Notes: generated by a model not told the origin, from the letters alone. A stretch of DNA of 64,000 nucleotides from Acidobacteria bacterium SCN 69-37 (GCA_001724025.1 MEDJ01000002.1:62001-126000); one strand, 5' to 3'. Counted from the stretch's first letter, positions 1-9,176 are shown. Numbers and translations: made by a program.

Positions 1-2
1 AA

Positions 3-1046
3 GCGTTCGTCGAACTGCTCGCCGCCGAGCAGACGCATTCCGACACATCCTGGTACCAGGGCACAGCCGACGCGGTGCGCAAGAACATGGTGCACCTGCT
101 CAATCACGACTTCGACTACGTCCTCGTGCTGAGCGGTGACCAGCTCTACCGGATGGACTACCGGACGATCATCGCGCAGCACATCGAGTCCGGGGCGGAC
201 GTCACGCTCGGCACCATTCCCGTCGGCCGGCGCGAGGCCGAGGCACTCGGGATCATGCAGATCGACACCGACTACCGGATCACGCGGTTCGTGGAGAAGC
301 CGAAGGATCCCGAGGTCCAGGATTCGCTCGTGATCCCGCGCCGGCTGTATCCCGCGCTCGAGATCCCCGAGGAGTCGGACGACCTGCTGCTCGGCTCGAT
401 GGGCATCTATGTCTTCAACCGCGACGTGCTCACCCAGTTGCTCGACAACACGTACGCGGACTTCGGGAAGCACATCATCCCGCGCGCGATCGACTCGCAC
501 AAGGTGTTCGCGTACGTCTTCCAGGGCTACTGGGAGGACATCGGCACGATCCGCGCGTTCTTCGAGGCCTGCCTGGAACTGACGGCCGAACTGCCGCGCT
601 TCAACTTTTTCGACATGACCGCGCCGATTTTCAGCCGGCCGCTGTTCCTGCCGGCGTCCAAGGTGAACGGGGCGCAGATCGATCACGCCGTCATCTCGGA
701 CGGGTGCATCATCACGCACGCCAGCATCCACCAGTCGATTATCGGCATCCGCAGCGTCATCGAGCCGGGCAGCCAGCTGACGCGGACGATCATGATGGGC
801 GGCGACGACTACGAGTCGGCCGAGTCGATCGCCGAGAATGCCAGGGCAGGGCGGCCGCGCATGGGCGTGGGACGCAACACCCGGATCGAGAACGCCATCA
901 TCGACAAGAACGCCCGCATCGGCAGCAACGTGGTCATCACGCCCGACGGCAAGCCGGAGAAGGTGGATCACCCGCTGTACTACATCCGCGACGGCGTCGT
1001 GATCATCCCCAAGGGCGGCGTCGTCCCCGACGGGACCGTCATCTGA
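3..1046 (+). CDS. glgC: Glucose-1-phosphate adenylyltransferase, 5' truncated
   Basis: Makes ADP-glucose from glucose-1-phosphate and ATP for glycogen synthesis in the cytoplasm. The frame is open from base 3 and runs off the left edge, so the N-terminal nucleotide-binding loop is missing; 347 codons remain of a family that is usually about 420 residues. Visible family features are WYQGTADAVRKN at the left edge, the LSGDQLYRMDY stretch, VEKPKDP, the GYWEDIGTIRAFFEA block and a C-terminal left-handed beta-helix repeat (ISDGCIITHASIHQSIIGIRS, then NTRIENAIIDKNARIGSNVVI) ending in PDGTVI. An internal ATG at 75 is not the true start, because the family alignment clearly continues upstream of it. 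No other glycogen gene is in the window. Confidence 0.93.
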   Translation, partial: AFVELLAAEQTHSDTSWYQGTADAVRKNMVHLLNHDFDYVLVLSGDQLYRMDYRTIIAQHIESGADVTLGTIPVGRREAEALGIMQIDTDYRITRFVEKPKDPEVQDSLVIPRRLYPALEIPEESDDLLLGSMGIYVFNRDVLTQLLDNTYADFGKHIIPRAIDSHKVFAYVFQGYWEDIGTIRAFFEACLELTAELPRFNFFDMTAPIFSRPLFLPASKVNGAQIDHAVISDGCIITHASIHQSIIGIRSVIEPGSQLTRTIMMGGDDYESAESIAENARAGRPRMGVGRNTRIENAIIDKNARIGSNVVITPDGKPEKVDHPLYYIRDGVVIIPKGGVVPDGTVI

Positions 1047-1134
1047 GAGGCGGCTGAAAGAGCCAGCAACCTTACTTCTGGCCCGGGAGCCTGCGTTCTT
1101 CTGCGGGCTTCTGATTGACAGGATCGGATTCGTC

Positions 1135-1488
1135 GTGAACCTTGTCATCGAGCACGCCACGCCGCAGCAGATCACCCTCCGTCTCCGCGAGGGCGAGGTC
1201 GAGACGTCCGTCACCGGCTGGCACACGCCGAGCGCCGTCTCGGCCCTGCTGGCGGCGGTCGACGCGGTGACGGCAGGCGAGGGGTACGCCGAGTGCTTCT
1301 GGCCCGAGCCCACGGGCCAGTACTGGTGGATGTTCAACCGCGACGGCGAGCGGCTCGAGGTGGTCGTGCTCTGGAGCCGTGGCGCGGGGACCGGGTGGCA
1401 GCACGTGTTCCGCGCGGCCGACGAAGTGCACTACCTCGACGAGCGGATCCGCGAGGAACTCGCCGCCCACGATCTGCTGCCCGGCTGA
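1135..1488 (+). CDS. Hypothetical protein, 117 aa
   Basis: Small soluble protein that I do not recognise. It starts at a GTG with AGGAT about 10 bases upstream and lies 88 bases after glgC on the same strand. The sequence is acidic and aromatic-rich in the middle (CFWPEPTGQYWWMFNRDGERLEVVVLW), with no signal peptide or membrane segment, and reads like a compact alpha/beta fold. A 139-codon frame on the opposite strand covers almost the same bases but is arginine- and proline-rich in the manner of GC-rich shadow frames, so the plus-strand reading is preferred. Function unknown. Confidence 0.6.
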   Translation: MNLVIEHATPQQITLRLREGEVETSVTGWHTPSAVSALLAAVDAVTAGEGYAECFWPEPTGQYWWMFNRDGERLEVVVLWSRGAGTGWQHVFRAADEVHYLDERIREELAAHDLLPG

Positions 1489-1527
1489 CATCGGCCCGCG
1501 GCCGGTCGACGCGGTGTCAGCGACAGC

Positions 1528-3249
1528 CTACGGCTGCCGGCACGCGTACGACGCCGCATCGTCCGGCGGCCCGTCGACGTAGTGCGGATAGGCGGGATAG
1601 CTGCAGAGCGGCAGGCTGCGGCCGCCGGTCGTGACGCGGCCGTGCAGCGCCGGGGCCACGCCGCGTTCCACCCAGTCGAACAGCATCGACACACGATCGA
1701 CGCCGACAGGGAGAGGCGCCTGCGTCAGAGTCCGACCCTGGCCGTCGCGCGCGGCATTCTGCCCGCGCAGCCCGTGATTGGCCTGTGGAATCACGAACAG
1801 CCGCGCGAAGGTCTCGACGACATTGCGTCCCATGGTATCGAGCACGGCCTGGTAGTAGTCGAGCTGCGCACCGGGCGAGGCCAGCGTATCGTCGGTGCCG
1901 ATCGTGACGATCAACCGGCCGCCCTTCGCGCGGAACGCCGAGAGATCGGGATCGGCCCCGTCGAGCCACGACGACAATTCGCGTCGTCGGGTGTCGAGCT
2001 GACCGCCTTCTTCGTAGTCGAGCGGATTGGCGGCGAGATCGCGCATGAGGAAGCCGGTGACGCCGAGCACACCGAGATGAGCGTGCATCGGGGCGTCGGA
2101 TGGAGCGCCCTCCTGGCCGAGGAAGCGTGTGGCCTCGATCAGGCCGCTGCCCGAGGGATCCGTGTTCGGCACCCACATCCCGAACGAGGTGACGTCGTGT
2201 GCCAGCGGGGTGGCGAAGCGGTAGCGGCTGTAGACGAACTCGAGGGTCTCAATCTGACCGTCGGTCAGACACGCATCGGGACCGGCGTCCGCGGGCGCGG
2301 GATCGACAGAGCCCGGACAGCGCTTCGCCGACCACGGGTGCCGGTCCGAGGGGCCGCCGTGGACATCGAAGATGGCCCGGCACGCCTGATAGTTGTTGAT
2401 GATGCCGTCCACGCGTCCGTCGAGGTGATCGCACGTGCGCATGACGTGATCCCGGATCGCCTCGACCTTCGCGCGCGTTACCCAGTTGGCGATCGGCTTC
2501 TCCTGGATGCGGATGAGTTCGGGCGCAAGCATCAGCGACGAGAATCCGACGATGGGGACGTTGGAGATGATGCCGTCGTAGTCGTCGGGATAGCGCTGTG
2601 CCACGGTCAGGGCCTCGCGACCGCCCTGCGACGTGCCGACGTAATACGTGAACGCGGGACGCGCGTCGTACGCCCGTTCGATCAGGACCATCGCGGCGTC
2701 ATGCGTCTTCTTCATCTGCATGTAGCCGAGGTTCTGAATCGCCTCGTCGTTCAGCGTCCACTCCGGGCTCGCAGCTGGACCCGCCCGGTGGCCCGAGTCA
2801 CTGCCGAAGGTGACGACGCCGCGTGCGGGACCACTGGCGCCGCCGTCGATCGGGCCCGTCAGGTTGGGGATCACGCCATTGAAGCCGCTGCCGCCCAACT
2901 GGATGGCCCGGCCGTTCCATGACGCGGGCAGGATGACACGGAAGTTGATGGGCTGTGCACGCGGCGACGGATCGACAGGCGCCATGGCGCCGGTGACCGC
3001 ACAGAACGCCGGTGTCGTGGTCGTGGCGTCCGTCCAGACGGGGCCATCGAGCGTGACGGCCGATACGGGTTCGCCAATCGCGGTCGGAGGGATCGACGTG
3101 CCGAGGCGTGCGGACGTACAGTCCGCCGTGGCCAGGGCACGGATCTGCGGCATCGTCGACGGAGGCGCAACCTGCTGTCCCTGCAACAGCGTCGTTGCCG
3201 CGCCCGACAGGATGATCGTGGCGAGTATGACGGTCGTGAGTCGCTGCAT
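1528..3249 (-). CDS. Tannase/feruloyl esterase family protein, exported
   Basis: Probable secreted esterase of the tannase/feruloyl esterase family (573 aa), which cleaves aromatic esters such as gallates or hydroxycinnamates from plant material. The start ATG at 3249 is preceded by AGAGGGA at good spacing and gives a signal peptide (MQRLTTVILATIILSGAATTLLQGQQ); the frame extends further upstream but without support. The nucleophile serine is Ser207 in GTSQGG, in the family context TYYVGTSQGGREALTVAQRYP; an oxyanion-type GGSGFNG lies near residue 119, and the C-terminal PQANHGLRGQN supplies the likely catalytic histidine. It lies 201 bases downstream of the hydroxycinnamate CoA-ligase operon on the same strand, which fits a role in liberating the acid that those genes degrade. 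Exact substrate unknown. Confidence 0.82.
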   Translation of the reverse strand: MQRLTTVILATIILSGAATTLLQGQQVAPPSTMPQIRALATADCTSARLGTSIPPTAIGEPVSAVTLDGPVWTDATTTTPAFCAVTGAMAPVDPSPRAQPINFRVILPASWNGRAIQLGGSGFNGVIPNLTGPIDGGASGPARGVVTFGSDSGHRAGPAASPEWTLNDEAIQNLGYMQMKKTHDAAMVLIERAYDARPAFTYYVGTSQGGREALTVAQRYPDDYDGIISNVPIVGFSSLMLAPELIRIQEKPIANWVTRAKVEAIRDHVMRTCDHLDGRVDGIINNYQACRAIFDVHGGPSDRHPWSAKRCPGSVDPAPADAGPDACLTDGQIETLEFVYSRYRFATPLAHDVTSFGMWVPNTDPSGSGLIEATRFLGQEGAPSDAPMHAHLGVLGVTGFLMRDLAANPLDYEEGGQLDTRRRELSSWLDGADPDLSAFRAKGGRLIVTIGTDDTLASPGAQLDYYQAVLDTMGRNVVETFARLFVIPQANHGLRGQNAARDGQGRTLTQAPLPVGVDRVSMLFDWVERGVAPALHGRVTTGGRSLPLCSYPAYPHYVDGPPDDAASYACRQP

Positions 3250-3359
3250 GACGTCCCTCTTTGCAACCGTAGAGAACATGGAGGAAATGGAGAGCAGGGG
3301 CTGGGCTGTCGCCGAGCCTTTCAACGCCCTTTCATTTCTCTGATCGTCGCGGGATTCCC

Positions 3360-3411
3360 GGCGGCCTCAGGCCGCCGGTGGCCCGCCTGCGGGCCACCGC
3401 GCTCGTCGCGC
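3360..3411. repeat. Three consecutive perfect hairpins
   Basis: Between the tannase and amidohydrolase genes lie three back-to-back inverted repeats: GGCGGCC/GGCCGCC around TCA (3360-3376), GGTGGCCCGC/GCGGGCCACC around CT (3377-3398) and GCGC/GCGC around TCGTC (3399-3411). On the minus-strand transcript they follow the amidohydrolase stop at 3451 and could end or process that operon before the tannase gene. There is no U-run. They could equally be a dispersed palindromic repeat. Confidence 0.6.
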
Positions 3412-3450
3412 TACTCTTACGTGCCCTCCATCCCTCCACGGTTCCCTGGT

Positions 3451-4314
3451 CTACTGGCCCAATCCGAACAGCTTCACCGCGTTCTCTTTCAGGATCAGCG
3501 GCCGCACCTCGTCCTTGATCGGAATGGCTGCGAAGTCCGTCAGCCAGCGGTCCGGCGTGATCAGCGGATAGTCGGTGCCGAAGAGCACCTTGTGCTTGAG
3601 CAGGGTGTTCGCGTACTGCACGAGCGTGGCCGAGAAGTACTTCGGCGACCAGCCGGACAGATCGATGTAGACCGTTGGCTTGTGCAGGCAGATGGAGATC
3701 GCCTCGTCCTGCCAGGGAAACGACGGGTGCGCCAGGATGATCGGCAGATCCGGGAAGTCCACCGCCACGTCGTCGATGAGCATCGGATTGCCGTACTTCA
3801 GGCGCACGCCGCCACCGCCCGGCATGCCGGTGCCGATGCCGCTGTGTCCCGTATGGAACAGCACGGGCAGCCTGGCCTCGGCGAACACCTCGTACAGCGG
3901 ATAGGCCAGCGGATCGTTCGGCGAGAACTGCTGGAGCGGCGGGTGCAGCTTCAGGCCGCGGACGACACCCTCGGCAACGAGACGTTTCGCTTCCCGAACC
4001 GCCTCGGGTCCGCGTGTTGGATCCAGACTCGCGAACGGGATGACCACATCCGGATGCGCGCGCGCGAGATCGATGACGGCCTGGTTCGACACGTGCGGTC
4101 GGCCCGTGAGCCGTTCATCGACGGTGAACACGACGCACGCCATCTGGCGCGCCCGGTAGTAGTCGACGAGCGAGGCTCCGTCGCGCGCGGCACCGCTGTC
4201 GCCGAAATACTTCGTGGCGGCGGCGTCGGTGGCGTGGCCGCCCTTCGGCGCTTCCAGGTGGACGTGGACGTCGATGGCAGTCAGGCGCGCCGGATCGGGA
4301 GCGGGCATGGTCAT
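3451..4314 (-). CDS. Amidohydrolase-family protein, CouO-like (hydroxyphenyl-beta-ketoacyl-CoA hydrolase candidate)
   Basis: A 287-aa metal-dependent TIM-barrel hydrolase (amidohydrolase-2, COG2159). Visible metal and catalytic positions are DVHVHLE (His17, His19), LKLHPPLQQF, LFHTGHSG, LAHPSFPW and FGTDYPLI, whose Asp is the usual base. Family knowledge: in actinobacterial p-hydroxycinnamate catabolism the amidohydrolase CouO cleaves 4-hydroxyphenyl-beta-ketoacyl-CoA to 4-hydroxybenzoate and acetyl-CoA. Context supports the same job here: it is the last gene of gntR - hydratase/dehydrogenase - CoA ligase - this gene, 13 bases after the ligase stop, and pobA for 4-hydroxybenzoate lies in the neighbouring operon. 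The alternative is a decarboxylase of the same superfamily. Confidence 0.75.
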   Translation of the reverse strand: MTMPAPDPARLTAIDVHVHLEAPKGGHATDAAATKYFGDSGAARDGASLVDYYRARQMACVVFTVDERLTGRPHVSNQAVIDLARAHPDVVIPFASLDPTRGPEAVREAKRLVAEGVVRGLKLHPPLQQFSPNDPLAYPLYEVFAEARLPVLFHTGHSGIGTGMPGGGGVRLKYGNPMLIDDVAVDFPDLPIILAHPSFPWQDEAISICLHKPTVYIDLSGWSPKYFSATLVQYANTLLKHKVLFGTDYPLITPDRWLTDFAAIPIKDEVRPLILKENAVKLFGLGQ

Positions 4315-4327
4315 GAATGAGGTCCTG

Positions 4328-6184
4328 TCAGACGAGGATGGTGTCGACGTCGGCGTCGTAGATCCGGTCGACGATGCTGCGGCGGTGCGTCAGCACGGCG
4401 CGCTGATTGAGGGAACCTTTGTCGGTGATTTCCGTGGCCTCGAGCGACGGAGGACTGGTCAGCAGGGTGGCGCGGTAGACGGCCGTCGAGCTCCCCGGGT
4501 TGTCGGCGTTGTAGCGTGCCAGGCGTTCGGTGAACGCTGCGCGCACGGCCGTATGCGCGACCACCTCGACCAGCGGAGTCTCCCCTGTGGCCCCGACAAG
4601 CGCGCGGCAGGCGGTGGCGTTCGGAAAGATGAGCACCGCAAGGTGCTCGCGTCCGTGACCGGCGATTGCCACGTCCTGCGCGAGATCGCCAATCAGCGCC
4701 AGCAGCCTGGCACGGACCGGCCCCGCGTGGACCCACGTGCCGGTCGAGAGTTTGAAATCCTCGTTGATGCGGCCCTGGAACATGAAGCCGCGTGCGATGG
4801 TCGGGTCATCGGGATCGGCGGGCGCAACGGCGTCGCCCATCCGATAGAACCCTTCCTCGTCGAACGCCGCGGTGGTCAGGGCGTCGTCGCGCCAGTAGCC
4901 GGGCGTGATGTTGGGGCCGCGCAGGCGCGCTTCGAGTCGGCCGTCGACAGGCACGGCCTTCAGCTCGAGCCCGGGTACCGGGACGCCGATGTGGGTGGTC
5001 GTGGAACGCAGCGCCCCGGTGCACAACGCGAACGGCGCGCTCTCGGTGGCGCCGAGGCCCGTGATCCAGGGCACCGGACGGCCCGTGGTCATCATGGCCA
5101 GCTCCTGCATCCCGTCGGCGATTTCCGGACGCAGACCCGCTGCCGCGAAGAAGAGCGCCTGCACGCGGCCGAAAAAGTGGCGACGGAACGCCTCGTCGGC
5201 GCGCAGCGCCGGCAGGAGCATCTCGAAGCCGCGCGGCACGTTGAAGTACGCCGTCGTCGCGATCTCGCGGAGGTTGGCCAGCGTGCGATCCATCTGGCCG
5301 GGGACCGGCCGGCCGCTATCGATGTAGAGCGTGCCGCCGTTGTAGAGGACAATCCCGAAGTTGTGGTTGCCGCCGAACGTGTGATTCCACGGCAGCCAGT
5401 CGCAGAGCACAGGTGGAGCGTCGGCGAGGAACCGCAGGACCGTGCGCAGCTGTTCCTGGTTCGCGCAGAGCATCCGCTGCGTGTTGATGACCCCCTTTGG
5501 ACGGCCGGTCGACCCCGAGGTGAACAGCACCTTCGCTACGGTATCGGCCGATACGCGTCGATGGGCCGTGTCGACGATGGCCGTCGGCGTCGAGGCCTCG
5601 AGCGTGTCGAGCGGCGTCGTCCGCAGTGACGCGCACGGCGTACGCGTCACGATTTCGACGTCGGCGGTGGCCACGTCGCGCAGCGCCGACTCGAACAGCG
5701 CGCCGTCGTCGGCGAACAGCAGGCCGGGGCGCATGACCTCGACCAGGCGTGCGAGCGTCGTGTGATCGCGGACGAGCAATGAGTAGGCCGGCGCCGCGGG
5801 CGCGTAGGGCACGCCCGCGTACATGGCCGCCAGCGCCACGACGGCGTGATCGATGCTGTTGCCGGACAGGATGACGACCGTGCGGTCCTCGGACAGGCGG
5901 CGATCGTGGAACGCCTGCGCCACGGCGCGCGTGCGAGTCCTCGCGTCGGCGTACGTCAGGAAGCGCCACGCGCCATTCGCGTCGCGCTCGGCGAGGAACG
6001 GCCGGTTCGGCGTGGCTGCGGCCCAGTAGTCGAGTCGATCGGTCAGGCGCGTGGGATACGGCCCGAGCGGGTGCGGTGAGCGCGCCCGGATCGTGCCGTC
6101 TGCCTCGCGCGAGACGACGATGTCGGCGGGCAGGACGCGCGCATCGGTCAGGATTCCCGGGCTGTCGATCGGCGTGTGGCGCAT
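4328..6184 (-). CDS. Feruloyl-CoA synthase-like hydroxycinnamate:CoA ligase
   Basis: AMP-forming acyl-CoA ligase (618 aa) that should activate ferulate, p-coumarate or caffeate with ATP and CoA. The adenylation motif VLFTSGSTGRPKGVINTQ, the core WITGLGATESAPFALCTGA, the RLRGPNITPGYWRDD loop and the GRINEDFKLSTGTWVHAGPVR C-terminal hinge are all present and follow the feruloyl-CoA synthase subfamily rather than acetyl-CoA synthetases. The ATG at 6184 is chosen because it begins family-like sequence; the longer frame upstream only shadows the next gene. It starts 4 bases after the stop of the fused hydratase/dehydrogenase, so the two are co-transcribed and probably translationally coupled. Acyl specificity (ferulate or p-coumarate) cannot be read from the sequence. 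Confidence 0.88.
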   Translation of the reverse strand: MRHTPIDSPGILTDARVLPADIVVSREADGTIRARSPHPLGPYPTRLTDRLDYWAAATPNRPFLAERDANGAWRFLTYADARTRTRAVAQAFHDRRLSEDRTVVILSGNSIDHAVVALAAMYAGVPYAPAAPAYSLLVRDHTTLARLVEVMRPGLLFADDGALFESALRDVATADVEIVTRTPCASLRTTPLDTLEASTPTAIVDTAHRRVSADTVAKVLFTSGSTGRPKGVINTQRMLCANQEQLRTVLRFLADAPPVLCDWLPWNHTFGGNHNFGIVLYNGGTLYIDSGRPVPGQMDRTLANLREIATTAYFNVPRGFEMLLPALRADEAFRRHFFGRVQALFFAAAGLRPEIADGMQELAMMTTGRPVPWITGLGATESAPFALCTGALRSTTTHIGVPVPGLELKAVPVDGRLEARLRGPNITPGYWRDDALTTAAFDEEGFYRMGDAVAPADPDDPTIARGFMFQGRINEDFKLSTGTWVHAGPVRARLLALIGDLAQDVAIAGHGREHLAVLIFPNATACRALVGATGETPLVEVVAHTAVRAAFTERLARYNADNPGSSTAVYRATLLTSPPSLEATEITDKGSLNQRAVLTHRRSIVDRIYDADVDTILV

Positions 6185-6188
6185 GAGG

Positions 6189-8309
6189 CTATCGACGATC
6201 GAGGCCCCGGAACGTACCGCCCTCGCGTGCGAGCCGTTCCAGCAGTGGCGCCGGCGTCCAGCGTGCGCCGAAGTCGCGATGGAATGCGGACACGCGATCG
6301 ACGATGCGATCGAGGCCGACGCGATCGGCGTAGAACATCGGGCCGCCGCGCCAGGCCGGGAACCCGTACCCGTTGACGTAGATCGTGTCGATGTCCGACG
6401 CGCGCAGGGCCAGGCCGAGGTCGAGCGCGCGCGCACCTTCGTTGATCAGCGCGTAGATCGATCGCTCGACGATCGCGTCGTCCGTGAACGTCCGCTGTGA
6501 GATTCCGGCCTCGCGTGCCCTGGTCCGGATGAGATCGATGACCGCCGGATCCGGGTGTGGCTTCCGATTGTCGCCGTAGTGGTACCAGCCCCTGCCGGTC
6601 TTCTGTCCCAGCCGACCGGCGTCGACGAGCGCGCGCTGCACCAGGGGGCGACGATCCGCGGGATCGGCGAAATGGTGGAGGGCGTCCTGCACGCGGATCG
6701 CCACGTCGATGCCCGCCATGTCGTCGACGGCGAACATGCCCATCGCCATGCCGAACCCCGTCAGCGCCGCGTCGACCTGCTGCGGCGTCGCGCCCTCCTC
6801 GACAAGGTACTGCGTCTCATACATGTACGGGAACATCATCCGGTTGCCGACGAATCCGGGTCCGTTCCTGACGACCACGCCGACCTTGCCGAGCGTCTTG
6901 GCAAAGGCCAGGGCCGTGGCGAGCGTGGAGGTGGCCGTGGAACCGCCGCGCACGATTTCGAGCAGCCGCATGACGTTGGCCGGGCTGAAGAAGTGCAGGC
7001 CGACCACCTCGCCCGGCCGCGAGGTGACGGCGGCAATGGCGTCGATGTCGAGTGTCGACGTGTTGGTGGCCAGCACCGCGCCCGGGCGCATCACGCGATC
7101 GAGATCGCGGAACACCTGCTGCTTCAGCGCCAGATCCTCGAACACGGCCTCGATGACGATGTCGGCGGTCTCGAATCCGGCGACGTCGGTCTGTGCCGTG
7201 ATGCGCACCAGTCGATCGGCCACGCCCTGTTCCGTGAATCGACCGCGCGCCACCGAGACGGCGTAGTTTTTCCGGATGGCGTCGAGGCCGCGATCGAGCG
7301 CCTCGCGCGACGCGTCCTGCAGGATCACCTCGAGGCCCGCGTTGGTACACGCCATCGCGATGCCGCCCCCCATCGTGCCCGACCCGACGATGGCGACGCG
7401 TCGGATGGGCGCGGCCTTCGTCTCGCGCGGCAGGTCCGGAATTCGACTGACGGCCCGTTCGGCGAAGAAGACGTGGATCAGCGCCTTCGCCGGTTCGGTG
7501 CGGATGACGTCGAGGAAGAGATCGGTTTCGCGACGGCATCCCTCGGCAAACGGCAGCCGGGTGGCCGCCTCGATGGCATCGATGGCGGCAAGCGGCGCCG
7601 GCTGCTGGGGTTTGACCTTGCGCGCGAGCGCACGCGCGGCCTCGTACAGCGGCGCGTTGTCGTCTGGCGTGCCGAGCTTCTCCGTGCGACCGCTTGTGCG
7701 CGGGTGCGGACCGCTGCGGGCAGCGACGCCTTCGGCGAACGCCACCGCACCCTCGAGCAGGTCGCCGTCGATGATCGCGTCGAGCAGGCCGTGGGTGAGG
7801 GCGTCGGCCGCGGTGATCGGCTTCGACGTCACGACCATGTTCAGCGCCTGTTCGACGCCGACGAGTCGCGGCAGCCGCTGCGTGCCCTCGGCACCGGGGA
7901 TGATCCCCAGGGCGCATTCGGGCAGGCCGAGCCTGGCGTTGGCGACCGCCACGCGGTAATGACCCGCCATCGCCAGTTCCAGGCCGCCGCCGAGCGCCGT
8001 GCCGTGGATGGCCATGACGACAGGCTTTGTCGCGTGTTCGACGCGCGCGAGCAGGTCGTGCAACTCGGGCTTCGGGGCATCCGGATCCCAGGCCAGCGGT
8101 TCGAGTGTGGTGATGTCGGCGCCGGCGACGAACGTGCGGCCGGCCGCGATGATGACGATGGCCGCAATCGCCGCATCGGCCTCGGCGTCGTCAATCGCGG
8201 CCGTGAGGCCCTCGGGCACGCCGGGGCTCAGCGCATTGACGGGCGGGTTGTCGACCGTGATGACGCGGACGTGACGATGGGTGTCTGTGCGAACGAGTGG
8301 TGCGGTCAT
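6189..8309 (-). CDS. Fused enoyl-CoA hydratase / 3-hydroxyacyl-CoA dehydrogenase
   Basis: Bifunctional beta-oxidation enzyme of 706 aa. Residues 1-280 are a crotonase: the oxyanion region HGTALGGGLELAMAG and GLPECALGIIPG carry the two catalytic glutamates of multifunctional hydratases. From about residue 290 follows an NAD-binding domain (VAIVGSGTMGGGIAMACTNAG) and the dehydrogenase core (TNTSTLDI, VVGLHFFSPANVMRLLEI with the catalytic His, GPGFVGNRM), then two C-terminal dehydrogenase repeats ending in NGYGFPAWRGGPM. Next to a hydroxycinnamoyl-CoA ligase and a CouO-like hydrolase it most likely hydrates the side-chain double bond and oxidises the beta-hydroxyl, doing in one chain what CouM and CouN do separately. 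Ordinary fatty-acid oxidation is the alternative, but no acyl-CoA dehydrogenase is nearby. Confidence 0.88.
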   Translation of the reverse strand: MTAPLVRTDTHRHVRVITVDNPPVNALSPGVPEGLTAAIDDAEADAAIAAIVIIAAGRTFVAGADITTLEPLAWDPDAPKPELHDLLARVEHATKPVVMAIHGTALGGGLELAMAGHYRVAVANARLGLPECALGIIPGAEGTQRLPRLVGVEQALNMVVTSKPITAADALTHGLLDAIIDGDLLEGAVAFAEGVAARSGPHPRTSGRTEKLGTPDDNAPLYEAARALARKVKPQQPAPLAAIDAIEAATRLPFAEGCRRETDLFLDVIRTEPAKALIHVFFAERAVSRIPDLPRETKAAPIRRVAIVGSGTMGGGIAMACTNAGLEVILQDASREALDRGLDAIRKNYAVSVARGRFTEQGVADRLVRITAQTDVAGFETADIVIEAVFEDLALKQQVFRDLDRVMRPGAVLATNTSTLDIDAIAAVTSRPGEVVGLHFFSPANVMRLLEIVRGGSTATSTLATALAFAKTLGKVGVVVRNGPGFVGNRMMFPYMYETQYLVEEGATPQQVDAALTGFGMAMGMFAVDDMAGIDVAIRVQDALHHFADPADRRPLVQRALVDAGRLGQKTGRGWYHYGDNRKPHPDPAVIDLIRTRAREAGISQRTFTDDAIVERSIYALINEGARALDLGLALRASDIDTIYVNGYGFPAWRGGPMFYADRVGLDRIVDRVSAFHRDFGARWTPAPLLERLAREGGTFRGLDRR

Positions 8310-8328
8310 GGGAGCGTGAAGCGCAATG

Positions 8329-9066
8329 TCAGACAGCGAACGGGACGCGGACCAGGGCCGCGCCCGGCATGCGCGCGAACAGGGCCTTGTTGGTAAGTGC
8401 GCGCTGGAGGTTCTTCCAGGCGATGAGGGCGTGTTCGCGCGCCAGGGCCTCGGCCCGCGCGCCCTCGCGACGCTCGATGGCCTCGACGATGGCCTGGTGC
8501 TGCGACTGCGCCAGGTCAGCGGTCCATCGCGCCTCGGCCACCTCGGCATCGCCGAAGACCAGCGCGCCAGGTGCGGCGAACGGCAGGCGGACGACCTGTT
8601 CGATCGTGGCGACGAGCATGCGGTTGCCCGAGAGGGTCCACATCTCGCGGTGGAAGCGATCGTTGATCTGGACGTACGCGACGAAGTCCGTGAGCGAACG
8701 CGGCAGCCGGTGATCGAGTTCGATGAGCAGACGTCGGAGCGGCGCAAGGGCCGTGGCATCCGTCAGCCGTTCGGCAGCCAGGCGCGCGGCCGAGCCCTCG
8801 AGGATGCCGCGCAGTTCGATGGCGCTCCAGATCTCGTCGACGGTGAACGCGCGGACACGATAGCCGCCGCGCGGCAGCTCTTCGAGCAGTCCCTCGTGGG
8901 CCAGGCGCGCCAGTGCGTGACGGACCGGCGTGCGCGAGACGCCCAGCCGCGGGGCCAGGCCGAGTTCGGTCAGACGTGTGCCGGCTGGACAACTGCCGTC
9001 GAGCAGCAGTTCACGCAACAGGATGACCGCGCGGTCGCTCTGGGAGGCTGTCGATCGGGCATCCAT
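8329..9066 (-). CDS. GntR-family transcriptional regulator with FCD domain
   Basis: Cytoplasmic DNA-binding regulator of 245 aa in the FadR/VanR branch. The N-terminal winged helix-turn-helix spans about residues 10-75 (GTRLTELGLAPRLGVSRTPVRHALARLAHEGLL). The C-terminal all-helical FCD domain carries a probable metal or ligand site (NDRFHREMW, then HQAIVEAI and a later His). It is the first gene of the minus-strand operon, 19 bases before the hydratase/dehydrogenase, and faces the exported esterase gene across 138 bases that hold two GTATAC palindromes. A CoA ester or free hydroxycinnamate is a reasonable inducer by analogy with other regulators of phenolic-acid operons. Confidence 0.85.
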   Translation of the reverse strand: MDARSTASQSDRAVILLRELLLDGSCPAGTRLTELGLAPRLGVSRTPVRHALARLAHEGLLEELPRGGYRVRAFTVDEIWSAIELRGILEGSAARLAAERLTDATALAPLRRLLIELDHRLPRSLTDFVAYVQINDRFHREMWTLSGNRMLVATIEQVVRLPFAAPGALVFGDAEVAEARWTADLAQSQHQAIVEAIERREGARAEALAREHALIAWKNLQRALTNKALFARMPGAALVRVPFAV

Positions 9067-9092
9067 GAGTCAGCGCGCCATGGTAGCGTCCT

Positions 9093-9098
9093 GTATAC
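9093..9098. promoter_or_regulatory. GTATAC palindrome, candidate GntR operator 1
   Basis: A perfect 6-bp palindrome in the context CTGTATACCG, 26 bases upstream of the gntR start. Regulators of the FCD branch often bind short palindromes of the type TTGTATACAA. The second copy lies 84 bp away, a whole number of helical turns. Confidence 0.4.
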
Positions 9099-9176
9099 CG
9101 TCTGGCAAGGTTCGGGGAAACAGATCGGCCGAACGGGCCGTATCTGAGCGTCGTCTCCGTGCATCACGTTCTGGAT

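Noticed and set aside
1072-1491. 139-codon frame opposite the small gene at 1135
   Set aside because: Composition is typical of a shadow frame in GC-rich DNA; the plus-strand frame has better residue composition and a start with a ribosome site.
4328-6184. Long-chain fatty-acid CoA ligase instead of hydroxycinnamate ligase
   Set aside because: Motifs and operon partners (CouO-like hydrolase, pob/pca genes) favour the feruloyl-CoA synthase subfamily.
6555-8396. 613-codon plus-strand frame
   Set aside because: Antisense of the hydratase/dehydrogenase fusion, which has clear motifs throughout.
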